Positions 29,986-37,829 of a stretch of 64,000 bases of DNA are shown here, one piece after another. Numbering within the stretch: the first letter of the stretch is position 1; each line of letters starts with the position of its first letter. Below the pieces are notes generated by a model that was not told the DNA's origin, ran no database searches, and saw only the letters and a program-made list of their open reading frames with translations. The stretch comes from Qipengyuania sp. ABI-127-1. Lineage in GTDB: Bacteria; Pseudomonadota; Alphaproteobacteria; Sphingomonadales; Sphingomonadaceae. The DNA is taken from the NCBI GenBank assembly GCA_022953095.1, contig JALJCR010000003.1, positions 248,001-312,000 on the forward strand, in the 5' to 3' direction. The translations under genes and the position numbers were made by a program.

Positions 29986-31635
29986 ATGACTATCAAACTC
30001 AACTCGACCCAGCTCGAGGACGTGGTCGCACAGACCTATTCGGCAATCGCGCGCCCTGACCGTGTGATCGAATTGCTCGGGGCGGTTTCCCGGTTTCCCG
30101 AACGCAGTGCCGACAGCACCAATGCGCTCGAAACGCACCTCGCGAATGCAGCCAGCATCATCGATCAGATGTATCCGCTCAATGCGGACGATCTTGCTGC
30201 GCTGGATACGCAAGGCGATCGCGTGCCGGATAGCGATCTGGCAATGGATGCCTTGCAGCGGGTCGTTCACGTGAACAGCGCCGTCTTGGCCGACCCGGCT
30301 TTTATACCCGGCCAGTTCCTGCCCGAATGGGCGCTCGATGGCGTGGGCAGGGGGGTTCCGGAACGAGAATGCCTGCCACGCAACGAGACCCCGCGCCTGG
30401 TGCGCCTCCATTGTAGCGAGGACGACGCCGATGGTAGCTGGTTCATGGTTCGCCGCGAAGAGCTTGATGAAGGGCTGCGTTTTCATTTCTTCGCCGTTCG
30501 CATGCAGTGGGACGACCGCCACGGCCTGAGCTTTCAGGAGGCGCTAAGCCTTTCCGACGTGGAAACCATGCTTTTGCGCCATCTGGTTCGTGGAGGCACC
30601 CTGCGCGGTTTCGCCGATCGCCGAGATCGCTCGCTGGGTACGGTGCGCAATCAGATGAAGGTCCTGCAGCGCAAATTGGGTGTGCGTTCGAAAGAAGAGG
30701 TGCTGCTGCTTTATGCCGGTTTCGCGAGCACCATGGATGGGAGCGTCAACCGCACCAGCCCGGCGCCGCATGAATGCACCAACCTCCTTCATTCAGACGA
30801 TGGCAGTATCGCATGGGAAGAGATGGGCGATCCACAGGGCAGGCCGGTGGTGTTCTTTCATCCGCTGGAAGGCGCGTTGATGCCGAACCGGGCCGAACGC
30901 GCTTTCCGACAGCACGGTTTGCGGATCATCGCCCCATGGCGCCCGTTTCACGGTGACACTTCCGGCGAAGGGTTCGGCCAGGACGGAATCGAATCCTTTG
31001 CAGCGAAGGTCAGCGGTTTGCTCGAACATCTCGGTGTGTCACGCGCCACGGCCTTCGCGACGCAGGCGGGCGCACCGTATATGATGGCCTGTATCAAGCG
31101 GTCGCCGACCATTTTCGATCGTGCGATCGGCGCAGGAGCATTCCTGCCGATCGGAACCGAAAGCGAAATGGGCCTGATCCCCGCCAGCCACCGAATGTCG
31201 ATACGCGCCGTTCGTACCGCCCCCGCCATTGCCAGGATGTATCAGCGGGGCATGCTGGCCGCGATCGGCAGCGGGTCTTTCCACCGGTTCGTCGAGGACT
31301 TCTACGATGGGTATGAGCGCGAACTGGACGCCGTGCGGCATCCGGAACTGCTGAGCGTTTTCCGCCGTGCCGCCAGCTATTCCATAGCGAGCACGCTCGA
31401 TGGTCCGATCGATACGATGCAGTTCTGGGCGAGCGACTGGTCTGAACTGTTTAGCGATATAAAGGTGCCGCTGTCGCTTGTGTATGGCACGCACGACGCG
31501 AACATGCCTCGTGTGCTGGTCGAAGCGGTCAGCGCTCGGCTCGGCCTACGGTGCGCCAGCTTTGTCGAGAATGCGGGCAGCTTTCTGCTGATGGATAGCC
31601 CCGAGGCGGTCGCACGGCTGCTGTCGGAACGGTAA
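29986..31635 (+). CDS. LuxR-type regulator fused to a degenerate alpha/beta-hydrolase domain
   Basis: 549 residues from the ATG at 29986; an ATG at 29899 sits inside the operator palindrome and is doubted. Residues 1-180 are an unrecognised helical N-terminal domain. About 185-245 form a LuxR-type HTH (ALSLSDVETMLLRHLVRGG, SLGTVRNQMKVLQRKLGVRSKEEVL). About 275-549 form an alpha/beta-hydrolase fold with strand PVVFFHP and acid-site D504 (YGTHDANMP). The nucleophile elbow, normally GxSxG, reads A358-T-Q360-A-G362, and the catalytic His position reads GS (S532). The domain is therefore likely a ligand sensor and not an enzyme. It is transcribed toward the PKD-autotransporter gene. Confidence 0.75.
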   Translation: MTIKLNSTQLEDVVAQTYSAIARPDRVIELLGAVSRFPERSADSTNALETHLANAASIIDQMYPLNADDLAALDTQGDRVPDSDLAMDALQRVVHVNSAVLADPAFIPGQFLPEWALDGVGRGVPERECLPRNETPRLVRLHCSEDDADGSWFMVRREELDEGLRFHFFAVRMQWDDRHGLSFQEALSLSDVETMLLRHLVRGGTLRGFADRRDRSLGTVRNQMKVLQRKLGVRSKEEVLLLYAGFASTMDGSVNRTSPAPHECTNLLHSDDGSIAWEEMGDPQGRPVVFFHPLEGALMPNRAERAFRQHGLRIIAPWRPFHGDTSGEGFGQDGIESFAAKVSGLLEHLGVSRATAFATQAGAPYMMACIKRSPTIFDRAIGAGAFLPIGTESEMGLIPASHRMSIRAVRTAPAIARMYQRGMLAAIGSGSFHRFVEDFYDGYERELDAVRHPELLSVFRRAASYSIASTLDGPIDTMQFWASDWSELFSDIKVPLSLVYGTHDANMPRVLVEAVSARLGLRCASFVENAGSFLLMDSPEAVARLLSER

Positions 31636-31738
31636 GCGAAACCGCCTGGTATTTTGGCGGAGGTGACTCCCGGGGGGTAGCTTGATCCTGCCCGGCGCCG
31701 AGTGCGGCCCGCCCGACGCGTCCAAAGAGCTTTTCGTA

Positions 31739-31756
31739 ATGTCCCATCTGGGACAT
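31739..31756. promoter_or_regulatory. operator palindrome ATGTCCCA-TC-TGGGACAT
   Basis: Same 8-bp arms and spacing as the site before the regulator gene, centred 68 bases ahead of the surface-protein start. It makes that gene the likely target of the LuxR-type protein. Confidence 0.7.
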
Positions 31757-31814
31757 GCCGTTGTATTTCCCGGCTCTTTATTCGGACCCCCAGTTTCCAA
31801 ACCAGGGGTTATGC

Positions 31815-34751
31815 ATGTCTGCCAAACGTATCTTTTCCGCAATCGCACTGTCTTCCGCGTCCTGTCTTGCACTTGCAAGTCCGGCCAAGGCGGTCACGGG
31901 AAACAGTCCGATCATCCAAGGTTTCCAGACCGCAGGTTCGATCTGCCGGATCAATTTCCGTTACACGGTCAGGGGATCCGAAAATGATCTCAATCAGAAC
32001 GATCTCTTTCACGAGGTTCTGACCGATGCAAACGGCAACAACATCACCACCCCGCGGCTGCTGAGTGTTCTGACCAGCGGGAGCCGTTCGCGGGCCACGC
32101 AGATCGATCTGTCGTCTGCCGGATTGCGAGGGGGCGGCAGCGCGCCCTATGTCGCGATCTACGATACCGATGCGGCCGGTACGCGCGAGCAATTGGTCGG
32201 GCGCACCCAGGTGAACCTTGCGCAGATGGCCTCGGTACAGGGCGAATGTGCGGCAGTGGCGCAGAAGTTCGGCTATGCGGCAAATGCCGCGCCGGTTACC
32301 GAGGCCGGCGTGGATCAATCCGTCACCGCCGGATCGCAGGTAACGCTCGATGGCAGTGGAACCAGCGATCCCGATGGCGACACGCTGACCTATAGCTGGG
32401 CGCAGGTCTCCGGCCCGTCGGTTGCCATCAGCAACGCCAATCAGGCGGTGGCCCAGGTCCAGACCCAGGCCGGTCCTTCGGCGACATATGTTTTCGAACT
32501 GACGGCAACAGACCCGAGTGGTGCGTCGAGCAGCGATCGGGTGACTATCCAGACCCTTGGGCAGGGTGGCGTGGTCGTACCCGTAAACAGCCCGCCTGTC
32601 GCCGATGCCGGGCCGGATGCCACTATCGATCCCGGGGCGACGCTGGTTGGGTTGGACGCTACCGGGTCCAGCGACCCCGATGGTGACACGCTGAGTTTTC
32701 AGTGGACCCAGCTTTCCGGACCGAACGTGACTTTGCGCAATTCCAATCGTGCCAGCGCCACCTTCACCGCACCTTCCGGAAGCGCTGCGCAGCAGCAGCT
32801 CGTTTTCCAGGTCACCGTAACCGATCCGGGCGGGCTATCTGCCACGGATACAGTGACTTATACCGTTCGCGGCAATCGCGCTCCGGTGGCTGATGCCGGT
32901 GGCGACAGGACGGTTGAAGGCGGCACCGCCGTCACGCTGGATGCCACGAGTTCTTCGGATCCCGACGGCGACACGTTAAGCTACAGCTTTCGCCAGACGG
33001 GCGGGCCGAGCGTCACCTTGACCGGTGCCAACACCGCCACGCCAAGCTTCACGGCCCCTCTCGGCACGCCGACCGCACAGACACTGACCTTTGAAGTCAC
33101 CGTGGACGATGGGCTAGAAACGGCGACGGACAGCGTGGTTGTCACGGTGTCGCCAAACAGTGCGCCAAACGCCGATGCAGGCGCGGATATCGGACCCGTC
33201 GACGAAGGGAAATTGGTGACCTTGAACGGGTCGGCATCGAGCGACCCCGATGGCGATACGGTCAGCTATAGCTGGAGGCAGATCTCCGGCCCATCCGTGG
33301 TACTGGCCGGTCGCACCAGCGCCCAAGCCAGCTTCACCGCGCCCAGCGTTAACGGCACGCAGGATCTGGTCTTCGAACTGACGGTCGATGACGGTCAGCG
33401 GCAGTCGACCGATCGGGTGCGCGTGAGTGTGCAGGAACGCGGTTCGATCACCATCGTTCAAAGGGTGATCGGCGATGACGTGACGGTTGGGTATTCAAGC
33501 AATGTTCCCGGCCTTGCCGCCCAACTGACCACATCGAACGGTATCGGAAAAATCACCGCCACCGATGTCAGCGCCGGCAATTACAGCTTCAGCGTGGATG
33601 ATCTGCGTGTGCAGGGCTATGCCCTGACGGCTCTCACCTGTTCGGATACCGACAGTATCGTGACCAGCGGCGGTGGCTCGGGTTCGGTGGCGATCGCTCT
33701 GTCTCCGGGCGAAAGCCTGACCTGCACCGTGACGCTGGCCGATACGCGCAGCGCCGCGCAGCGGGCGATCGGCGAATTCATCGGCGGGCGTAACGCCCTG
33801 CTGCTCGCCAACCAGCCGAATTTCCAGCGTCGTCTGGACCGGGTGAAGGGTCGGCAGGCTGCCGGTGGCAGCGCGATGATCGGTCAGGTTCCGGTTCCCG
33901 GAAGCGGCAACCTGCCGGCGCAGATCAATGTCACGCGGTCGAGCAAGAGCTTGTCGACCAGCCTGGCCATGGCGCAATCCGCGTTGGGTGGCCCCGATGG
34001 CGGGGGCAAGCTCGACATCTGGTTCGAGGGTTCGCTGGCGGATGTCTCGCTAGGCAACAATCGGGGCGAGTTCGCATTGGGCTATTTCGGGATCGATTAT
34101 CTGGTTGGGGACGGCCTCCTGATCGGTGCGCTGGCGCAATTCGATCGCTTCGAGAGCGACGATGCGCTGGCGACCGGGCAGAGCGAAGGCGATGGGTGGA
34201 TGGTCGGCCCATATCTCACCGCCCGGCTTGCACCGCGCTTCTACCTCGATGCGCGCATTGCTTTCGGAGGATCGGATAACAGCGTTTCGCCGCTCGGCAC
34301 CTATGTCGACGGGTACGAGACCGACCGTATCCTCGCCAGCGCGTCTGCGATTGGCGATCTGGATCTGGGCGATGGCTTCACCTTGTGGCCCGAACTCGGT
34401 GTCCGGTATATCCGCGAGGATATCGACGGCTATGTCGATACGCTGGGCGTGGCAGTGCCCGATGCGGTGATCGATCAGGGTGAACTCGCGCTCAGTCCGC
34501 GGCTGGATTACCGCTCGATCTCGCAACAGGGGTGGGTTTTCGCACCTTACGCCGAGTTCGAAGGTGTGCTGACTTTCGGTGCCGACGCCTTCTCGGCGGT
34601 CGATAACGGTCTGCGCGGCCGGGGCGCGCTGGGGCTCGACATCGCCTCGCCGGGCGGCCTGCGGTTCGGCGTTTCGGGCTTCTACGACGGCATAGGAGAA
34701 GACGGTTTCGAGGCCGCTGGTGTGACGGCGACCGTATCGCTTTCATTCTGA
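31815..34751 (+). CDS. surface autotransporter with PKD-like repeats
   Basis: 978 residues from the ATG at 31815, with AGGGG 8 bases upstream and a clear signal peptide (RIFSAIALSSASCLALASPAKA). A domain of about 160 residues is followed by four PKD/REJ-like Ig-fold repeats of about 95 residues, each beginning near ADAG and carrying SSDPDGDTLSYSW-type sequence. Then come a beta-rich region with cysteines (TALTCSD, LTCTVTL) and a C-terminal beta-barrel of about 250 residues ending in VTATVSLSF, the aromatic end typical of autotransporters. It would be displayed on the outer surface, perhaps for adhesion or polysaccharide contact. The palindrome in its promoter points to the LuxR-type regulator. 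Confidence 0.8.
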   Translation: MSAKRIFSAIALSSASCLALASPAKAVTGNSPIIQGFQTAGSICRINFRYTVRGSENDLNQNDLFHEVLTDANGNNITTPRLLSVLTSGSRSRATQIDLSSAGLRGGGSAPYVAIYDTDAAGTREQLVGRTQVNLAQMASVQGECAAVAQKFGYAANAAPVTEAGVDQSVTAGSQVTLDGSGTSDPDGDTLTYSWAQVSGPSVAISNANQAVAQVQTQAGPSATYVFELTATDPSGASSSDRVTIQTLGQGGVVVPVNSPPVADAGPDATIDPGATLVGLDATGSSDPDGDTLSFQWTQLSGPNVTLRNSNRASATFTAPSGSAAQQQLVFQVTVTDPGGLSATDTVTYTVRGNRAPVADAGGDRTVEGGTAVTLDATSSSDPDGDTLSYSFRQTGGPSVTLTGANTATPSFTAPLGTPTAQTLTFEVTVDDGLETATDSVVVTVSPNSAPNADAGADIGPVDEGKLVTLNGSASSDPDGDTVSYSWRQISGPSVVLAGRTSAQASFTAPSVNGTQDLVFELTVDDGQRQSTDRVRVSVQERGSITIVQRVIGDDVTVGYSSNVPGLAAQLTTSNGIGKITATDVSAGNYSFSVDDLRVQGYALTALTCSDTDSIVTSGGGSGSVAIALSPGESLTCTVTLADTRSAAQRAIGEFIGGRNALLLANQPNFQRRLDRVKGRQAAGGSAMIGQVPVPGSGNLPAQINVTRSSKSLSTSLAMAQSALGGPDGGGKLDIWFEGSLADVSLGNNRGEFALGYFGIDYLVGDGLLIGALAQFDRFESDDALATGQSEGDGWMVGPYLTARLAPRFYLDARIAFGGSDNSVSPLGTYVDGYETDRILASASAIGDLDLGDGFTLWPELGVRYIREDIDGYVDTLGVAVPDAVIDQGELALSPRLDYRSISQQGWVFAPYAEFEGVLTFGADAFSAVDNGLRGRGALGLDIASPGGLRFGVSGFYDGIGEDGFEAAGVTATVSLSF

Positions 34752-34773
34752 TCGCTGCCCTACAATCCGTCTC

Positions 34774-34815
34774 AAGGGGCGCCGTGAGCCATGCTTGCGG
34801 CGCCCCTTCTTTCTG
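34774..34815 (+). terminator. intrinsic terminator after the surface-protein gene
   Basis: AAGGGGCGCCG (34774-34784) pairs perfectly with CGGCGCCCCTT (34798-34808), followed by CTTTCT. It lies 22 bases after the stop codon. Confidence 0.85.
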
Positions 34816-34891
34816 GCCTTCCTGCATGCCGGGATGAGAATAAGACGAAGGTCGATGCGACTTGAAACCGGATCGGTGCTAGGTTTCGCGC

Positions 34892-36757
34892 ATGGCCAGC
34901 GAACCCCGCGACATCGAAGCCTTCCTTCGCGCCACTGCGCCGTTCGATCGCCTCGATGCGGAACAGATCGCCCCCATCGCGCGCGCGGTGATGGTGCGGT
35001 ATTTCCGGGGAGGCGAGACGATCCTGGAAGCGGGTTCGCACAATGACTGGCTGTATATCGTCCGTTCGGGCGCGGTAGAGCTTCGTTTGGCGGGCGAAGA
35101 ACTGACCGCGCGCATCGGCAGCGGGGGTATCTTCGCTTTCCCTTCCCTGCTGCGCGGAGGCGAGGTGAGAAACGAGGCCCGCGCTATCGAGGATGCGCTG
35201 GTTTACCTCTTGCCTGCCGCCGAATTCCATCGCTTGCGCGAGGCATCGGCGCGGATTCGCCAGTTCTTCGCCGAAAGCGAAGGCGAACGCATCGGGAATG
35301 CCGTTCGCGAACTCAAGCTCAAGCGTTCGGGCATTCTGGAAGAAACACCGATCGGTGCGCTGGTCCGCCACCGCACAACGGTGTCCTGCGGGCCGCAGAC
35401 ATCGATCGAGGCCGCGGCGCGGCTGATGAGCGATCGCGATGTCAGCACGCTGGCGATATGCGACGATGACGGGCGCTTGCAGGGAATTTTTACCGACAAG
35501 GATCTGCGCAATCGCGTAGTGGCCATGGGCCATGGTCTCGACCGGCCCGTTGATGAGGTGATGACGCCCAATCCGCGAACCCTGCCGGAAAGCGCCAGCA
35601 TATCGGAAGCCATGGCGATCATGGCGGCAGGCGGATTCCGGCACATTCCCACCATAGCTCCCGATGGGGAGCTTGGCGCAATCCTCAGCGCGACCGATAT
35701 CCTTGCCCATCTCGGTGACAGCGCGATCGATACCGGCATGCTGGTTGCCAAGGCCGCCGAACCGCAGGCGCTGATTGCCGCCGCGCGGCGGATCCCGGAA
35801 GGGTTTGCACGAATGCAGGCCGGGGGCTTCCATGCCGATCATACGATGCGCTTCACCTCGGCGCTGGGCGAAGCGGTGCATCGCCGAGCCGCCGAACTGG
35901 CAGAAGCGGAGCTTGGTCCGCCCCCCGTCCCCTACGCCCTCATGGTGTTCGGTTCGCTCGCCCGGGGTGAACAACTGGTCGGATCTGACCAGGATAACGG
36001 GCTGGTCATCGATGATGCCGTCGATGATGCCGGAAGGCGCTATTTCGAGGCTTTGGGCACCCGTATCTCGGATCTGCTGGACCAGGCCGGTTTCGTCTAT
36101 TGCAGGGGCGGGATCATGGCGAAGAATGCCGAGCAGCGCCTGACCGCAAGCGAATGGCGTACCCGCTATGCGCGCTGGATTCACGATCCCGATGAAGACC
36201 GGATTTTGCGCGCCACCATCTTCTTCGACATGCGCGCCGTCCATGGCAAGGTGGACCTAGAGCACAGTGTGCGCAGCGAGGTTCTCGCCCAGGCGCGGGC
36301 CAATCCCCTGTTCCTCAGCTATCTGGCACGCGATGCGCAGCGCAGCCGGGTTCCCCTGGGCATTTTCCGCAATCTCGTGCTGGAAAAGGCGGCCGATGGG
36401 CATAAGGTTTTCGATGCCAAGGCGCAGGCCATCCTGCCGGTGATCGACATTGCCCGCACATTCGCGCTGGCGGAGGGAATCGACGCTGTAGGCACGCTTG
36501 AACGGCTCGAAGCGCTTGCCGGAAGCGGCAAGATGGCGCGGGGCGATGCGGAAAGCCTCAAGGATGCTTTCCTGCTCGTCAACGAACTGCGCATTTCCCA
36601 CCAGGCCGGACAGATCAGGTCGGGGACGGAACCGGACAACGAAATTGCACCCGATGCCCTGTCTCCGCTGGAACGCGCCTATTTGAAGGATGCTTTCTCG
36701 GTCATCAGGGCGGGTCTCGAATCGCTACGGCGCAATCTGGCAGGCGGCATTGCGTGA
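34892..36757 (+). CDS. cNMP-binding, CBS and DUF294 nucleotidyltransferase-like signalling protein
   Basis: 621 residues. The N-terminal cyclic-nucleotide-binding domain (about 10-125) contains YFRGGETILEAGSHNDWLYIVRSGAVEL. Two CBS domains (about 150-275) contain AARLMSDRDVSTLAICDDDGRLQGIFTDKDLR and the VDEVMTPNPRTL/FRHIP pattern. The DUF294 nucleotidyltransferase-like domain has VFGSLARGEQLVGSDQDNGLV, with the GS and DxD motif present, followed by the DUF294 C-terminal domain. No membrane segment. The domain order is that of proteins often encoded beside sodium:solute symporters and exonucleases in acetate-type loci, as here. It may set transporter or enzyme activity in response to nucleotides; its substrate is unknown. 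Confidence 0.88.
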   Translation: MASEPRDIEAFLRATAPFDRLDAEQIAPIARAVMVRYFRGGETILEAGSHNDWLYIVRSGAVELRLAGEELTARIGSGGIFAFPSLLRGGEVRNEARAIEDALVYLLPAAEFHRLREASARIRQFFAESEGERIGNAVRELKLKRSGILEETPIGALVRHRTTVSCGPQTSIEAAARLMSDRDVSTLAICDDDGRLQGIFTDKDLRNRVVAMGHGLDRPVDEVMTPNPRTLPESASISEAMAIMAAGGFRHIPTIAPDGELGAILSATDILAHLGDSAIDTGMLVAKAAEPQALIAAARRIPEGFARMQAGGFHADHTMRFTSALGEAVHRRAAELAEAELGPPPVPYALMVFGSLARGEQLVGSDQDNGLVIDDAVDDAGRRYFEALGTRISDLLDQAGFVYCRGGIMAKNAEQRLTASEWRTRYARWIHDPDEDRILRATIFFDMRAVHGKVDLEHSVRSEVLAQARANPLFLSYLARDAQRSRVPLGIFRNLVLEKAADGHKVFDAKAQAILPVIDIARTFALAEGIDAVGTLERLEALAGSGKMARGDAESLKDAFLLVNELRISHQAGQIRSGTEPDNEIAPDALSPLERAYLKDAFSVIRAGLESLRRNLAGGIA

Positions 36758-37424
36758 ACGGTTCGGCAGGTGGCGTTTCGAACGCGGGCTCAAATCCTGC
36801 CGCGCGGCGGACATCGACCTGTTGCGAACCTATGCCGACGCCGAATGGCCATCGCGCGATGCGCCCATGGACGAAGCGCGGCTCATCGCACTCGATTTCG
36901 AACTCGATGGGCTGGGGCCGCGTGCCCATGTCCTCCAGGCCGGCTGGCTCCCCTTCACGACCCGCGGCATCGAGATCGGCGGCGCGTGTTCAATCGATGT
37001 GCGCAGTATGCGACGGCTCGATGCGGATGCAGTCACGGTGCACGGCATCGGGGAGCAGCGGGCGCAATCGGGTGAGGCTCTGCAGGATGTCGCAAGTCGG
37101 TTTCTCCGTGATCTGGCGGGGCGAGTGGTCGTGGCCCACGGGGCTTCGATCGAAATCGAGGTGATCCGCCGGATCTCGAAGGCGCTGTTCGGCGTCGCGA
37201 TTCCGGTACGCTCCATCTGCACATTGGCGCTGGAACGGCGGCTGAGCCCCAACCGGATCGGCAATGACGGCTATCGGCTCGCCGCCGCACGCAGACGTTA
37301 CAATCTGCCCGATTATCAGCAACATGATGCTCTGTCCGATGCCCTGGCGGCGGGCGAACTGTTCCTGGCCCAGCTAACCCGCATGACGCCTGCGCCGCGT
37401 CTGGGTTCGCTCGAAGCCTGGTAG
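36750..37424 (+). CDS. DnaQ-like 3'-5' exonuclease next to the DUF294 protein
   Basis: 224 residues from a TTG at 36750 with AGG about 6 bases upstream, overlapping the previous gene by 8 bases; a start at 36690 would add 20 residues inside the upstream gene. Exo I LIALDFELDGLGP has D and E but L instead of the usual T. Exo II is VVVAHGASIEIEVIRRI. Exo III is YQQHDALSDALAAGELFL with the DEDDh histidine. Such exonucleases are commonly paired with the cNMP/CBS/DUF294 protein, suggesting joint control. Substrate unknown. Confidence 0.8.
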   Translation: MRERFGRWRFERGLKSCRAADIDLLRTYADAEWPSRDAPMDEARLIALDFELDGLGPRAHVLQAGWLPFTTRGIEIGGACSIDVRSMRRLDADAVTVHGIGEQRAQSGEALQDVASRFLRDLAGRVVVAHGASIEIEVIRRISKALFGVAIPVRSICTLALERRLSPNRIGNDGYRLAAARRRYNLPDYQQHDALSDALAAGELFLAQLTRMTPAPRLGSLEAW

Positions 37425-37540
37425 CCGCTTGCCCCATTAGACTTATGTCGCGCTCGTTCTCGCGCGGCCATACCCATAGCCTGCTTGCGCGACGCTCCCG
37501 AATCTGCGGGCGCTCGAAAACGATATGGAAGGGGGAGGCG

Positions 37541-37819
37541 ATGGCCGACGAAAGCGAAGTCCACGAAACCAGCGAGGCGGAGGGCGCCTACTGGCGCGAC
37601 AATATCCGATTGCTGGTCAGCCTGATGGCGATCTGGTTCGCCTGTTCCTTTGGCGCGGGGATCCTGCTGCGCGACTGGCTCGATCAGTTCATGCTCGGCG
37701 GATACCCGCTCGGCTTCTGGTTCGCCCAGCAAGGCTCGATCTACATCTTCATCGCACTCATCGTCTTCTACGTCGTCCGGATGAAGAAGCTCGAGCGCAA
37801 ATACGATCTCGACGATTGA
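37541..37819 (+). CDS. DUF4212 small subunit of a sodium:solute symporter
   Basis: 92 residues starting at the ATG with GGGGGAGG just before it. Two membrane helices (about 24-45 and 63-84) and the family pattern YWRDNIRLLVSLMAIWFACSFGAGILLRDWLDQF plus GFWFAQQGSIYIFIALIVFYVVRMKKL. DUF4212 proteins are encoded directly upstream of the VC_2705-type symporter and probably form part of it. The gap to the symporter gene is 10 bases. Confidence 0.9.
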   Translation: MADESEVHETSEAEGAYWRDNIRLLVSLMAIWFACSFGAGILLRDWLDQFMLGGYPLGFWFAQQGSIYIFIALIVFYVVRMKKLERKYDLDD

Positions 37820-37829
37820 GGAGGCGATC

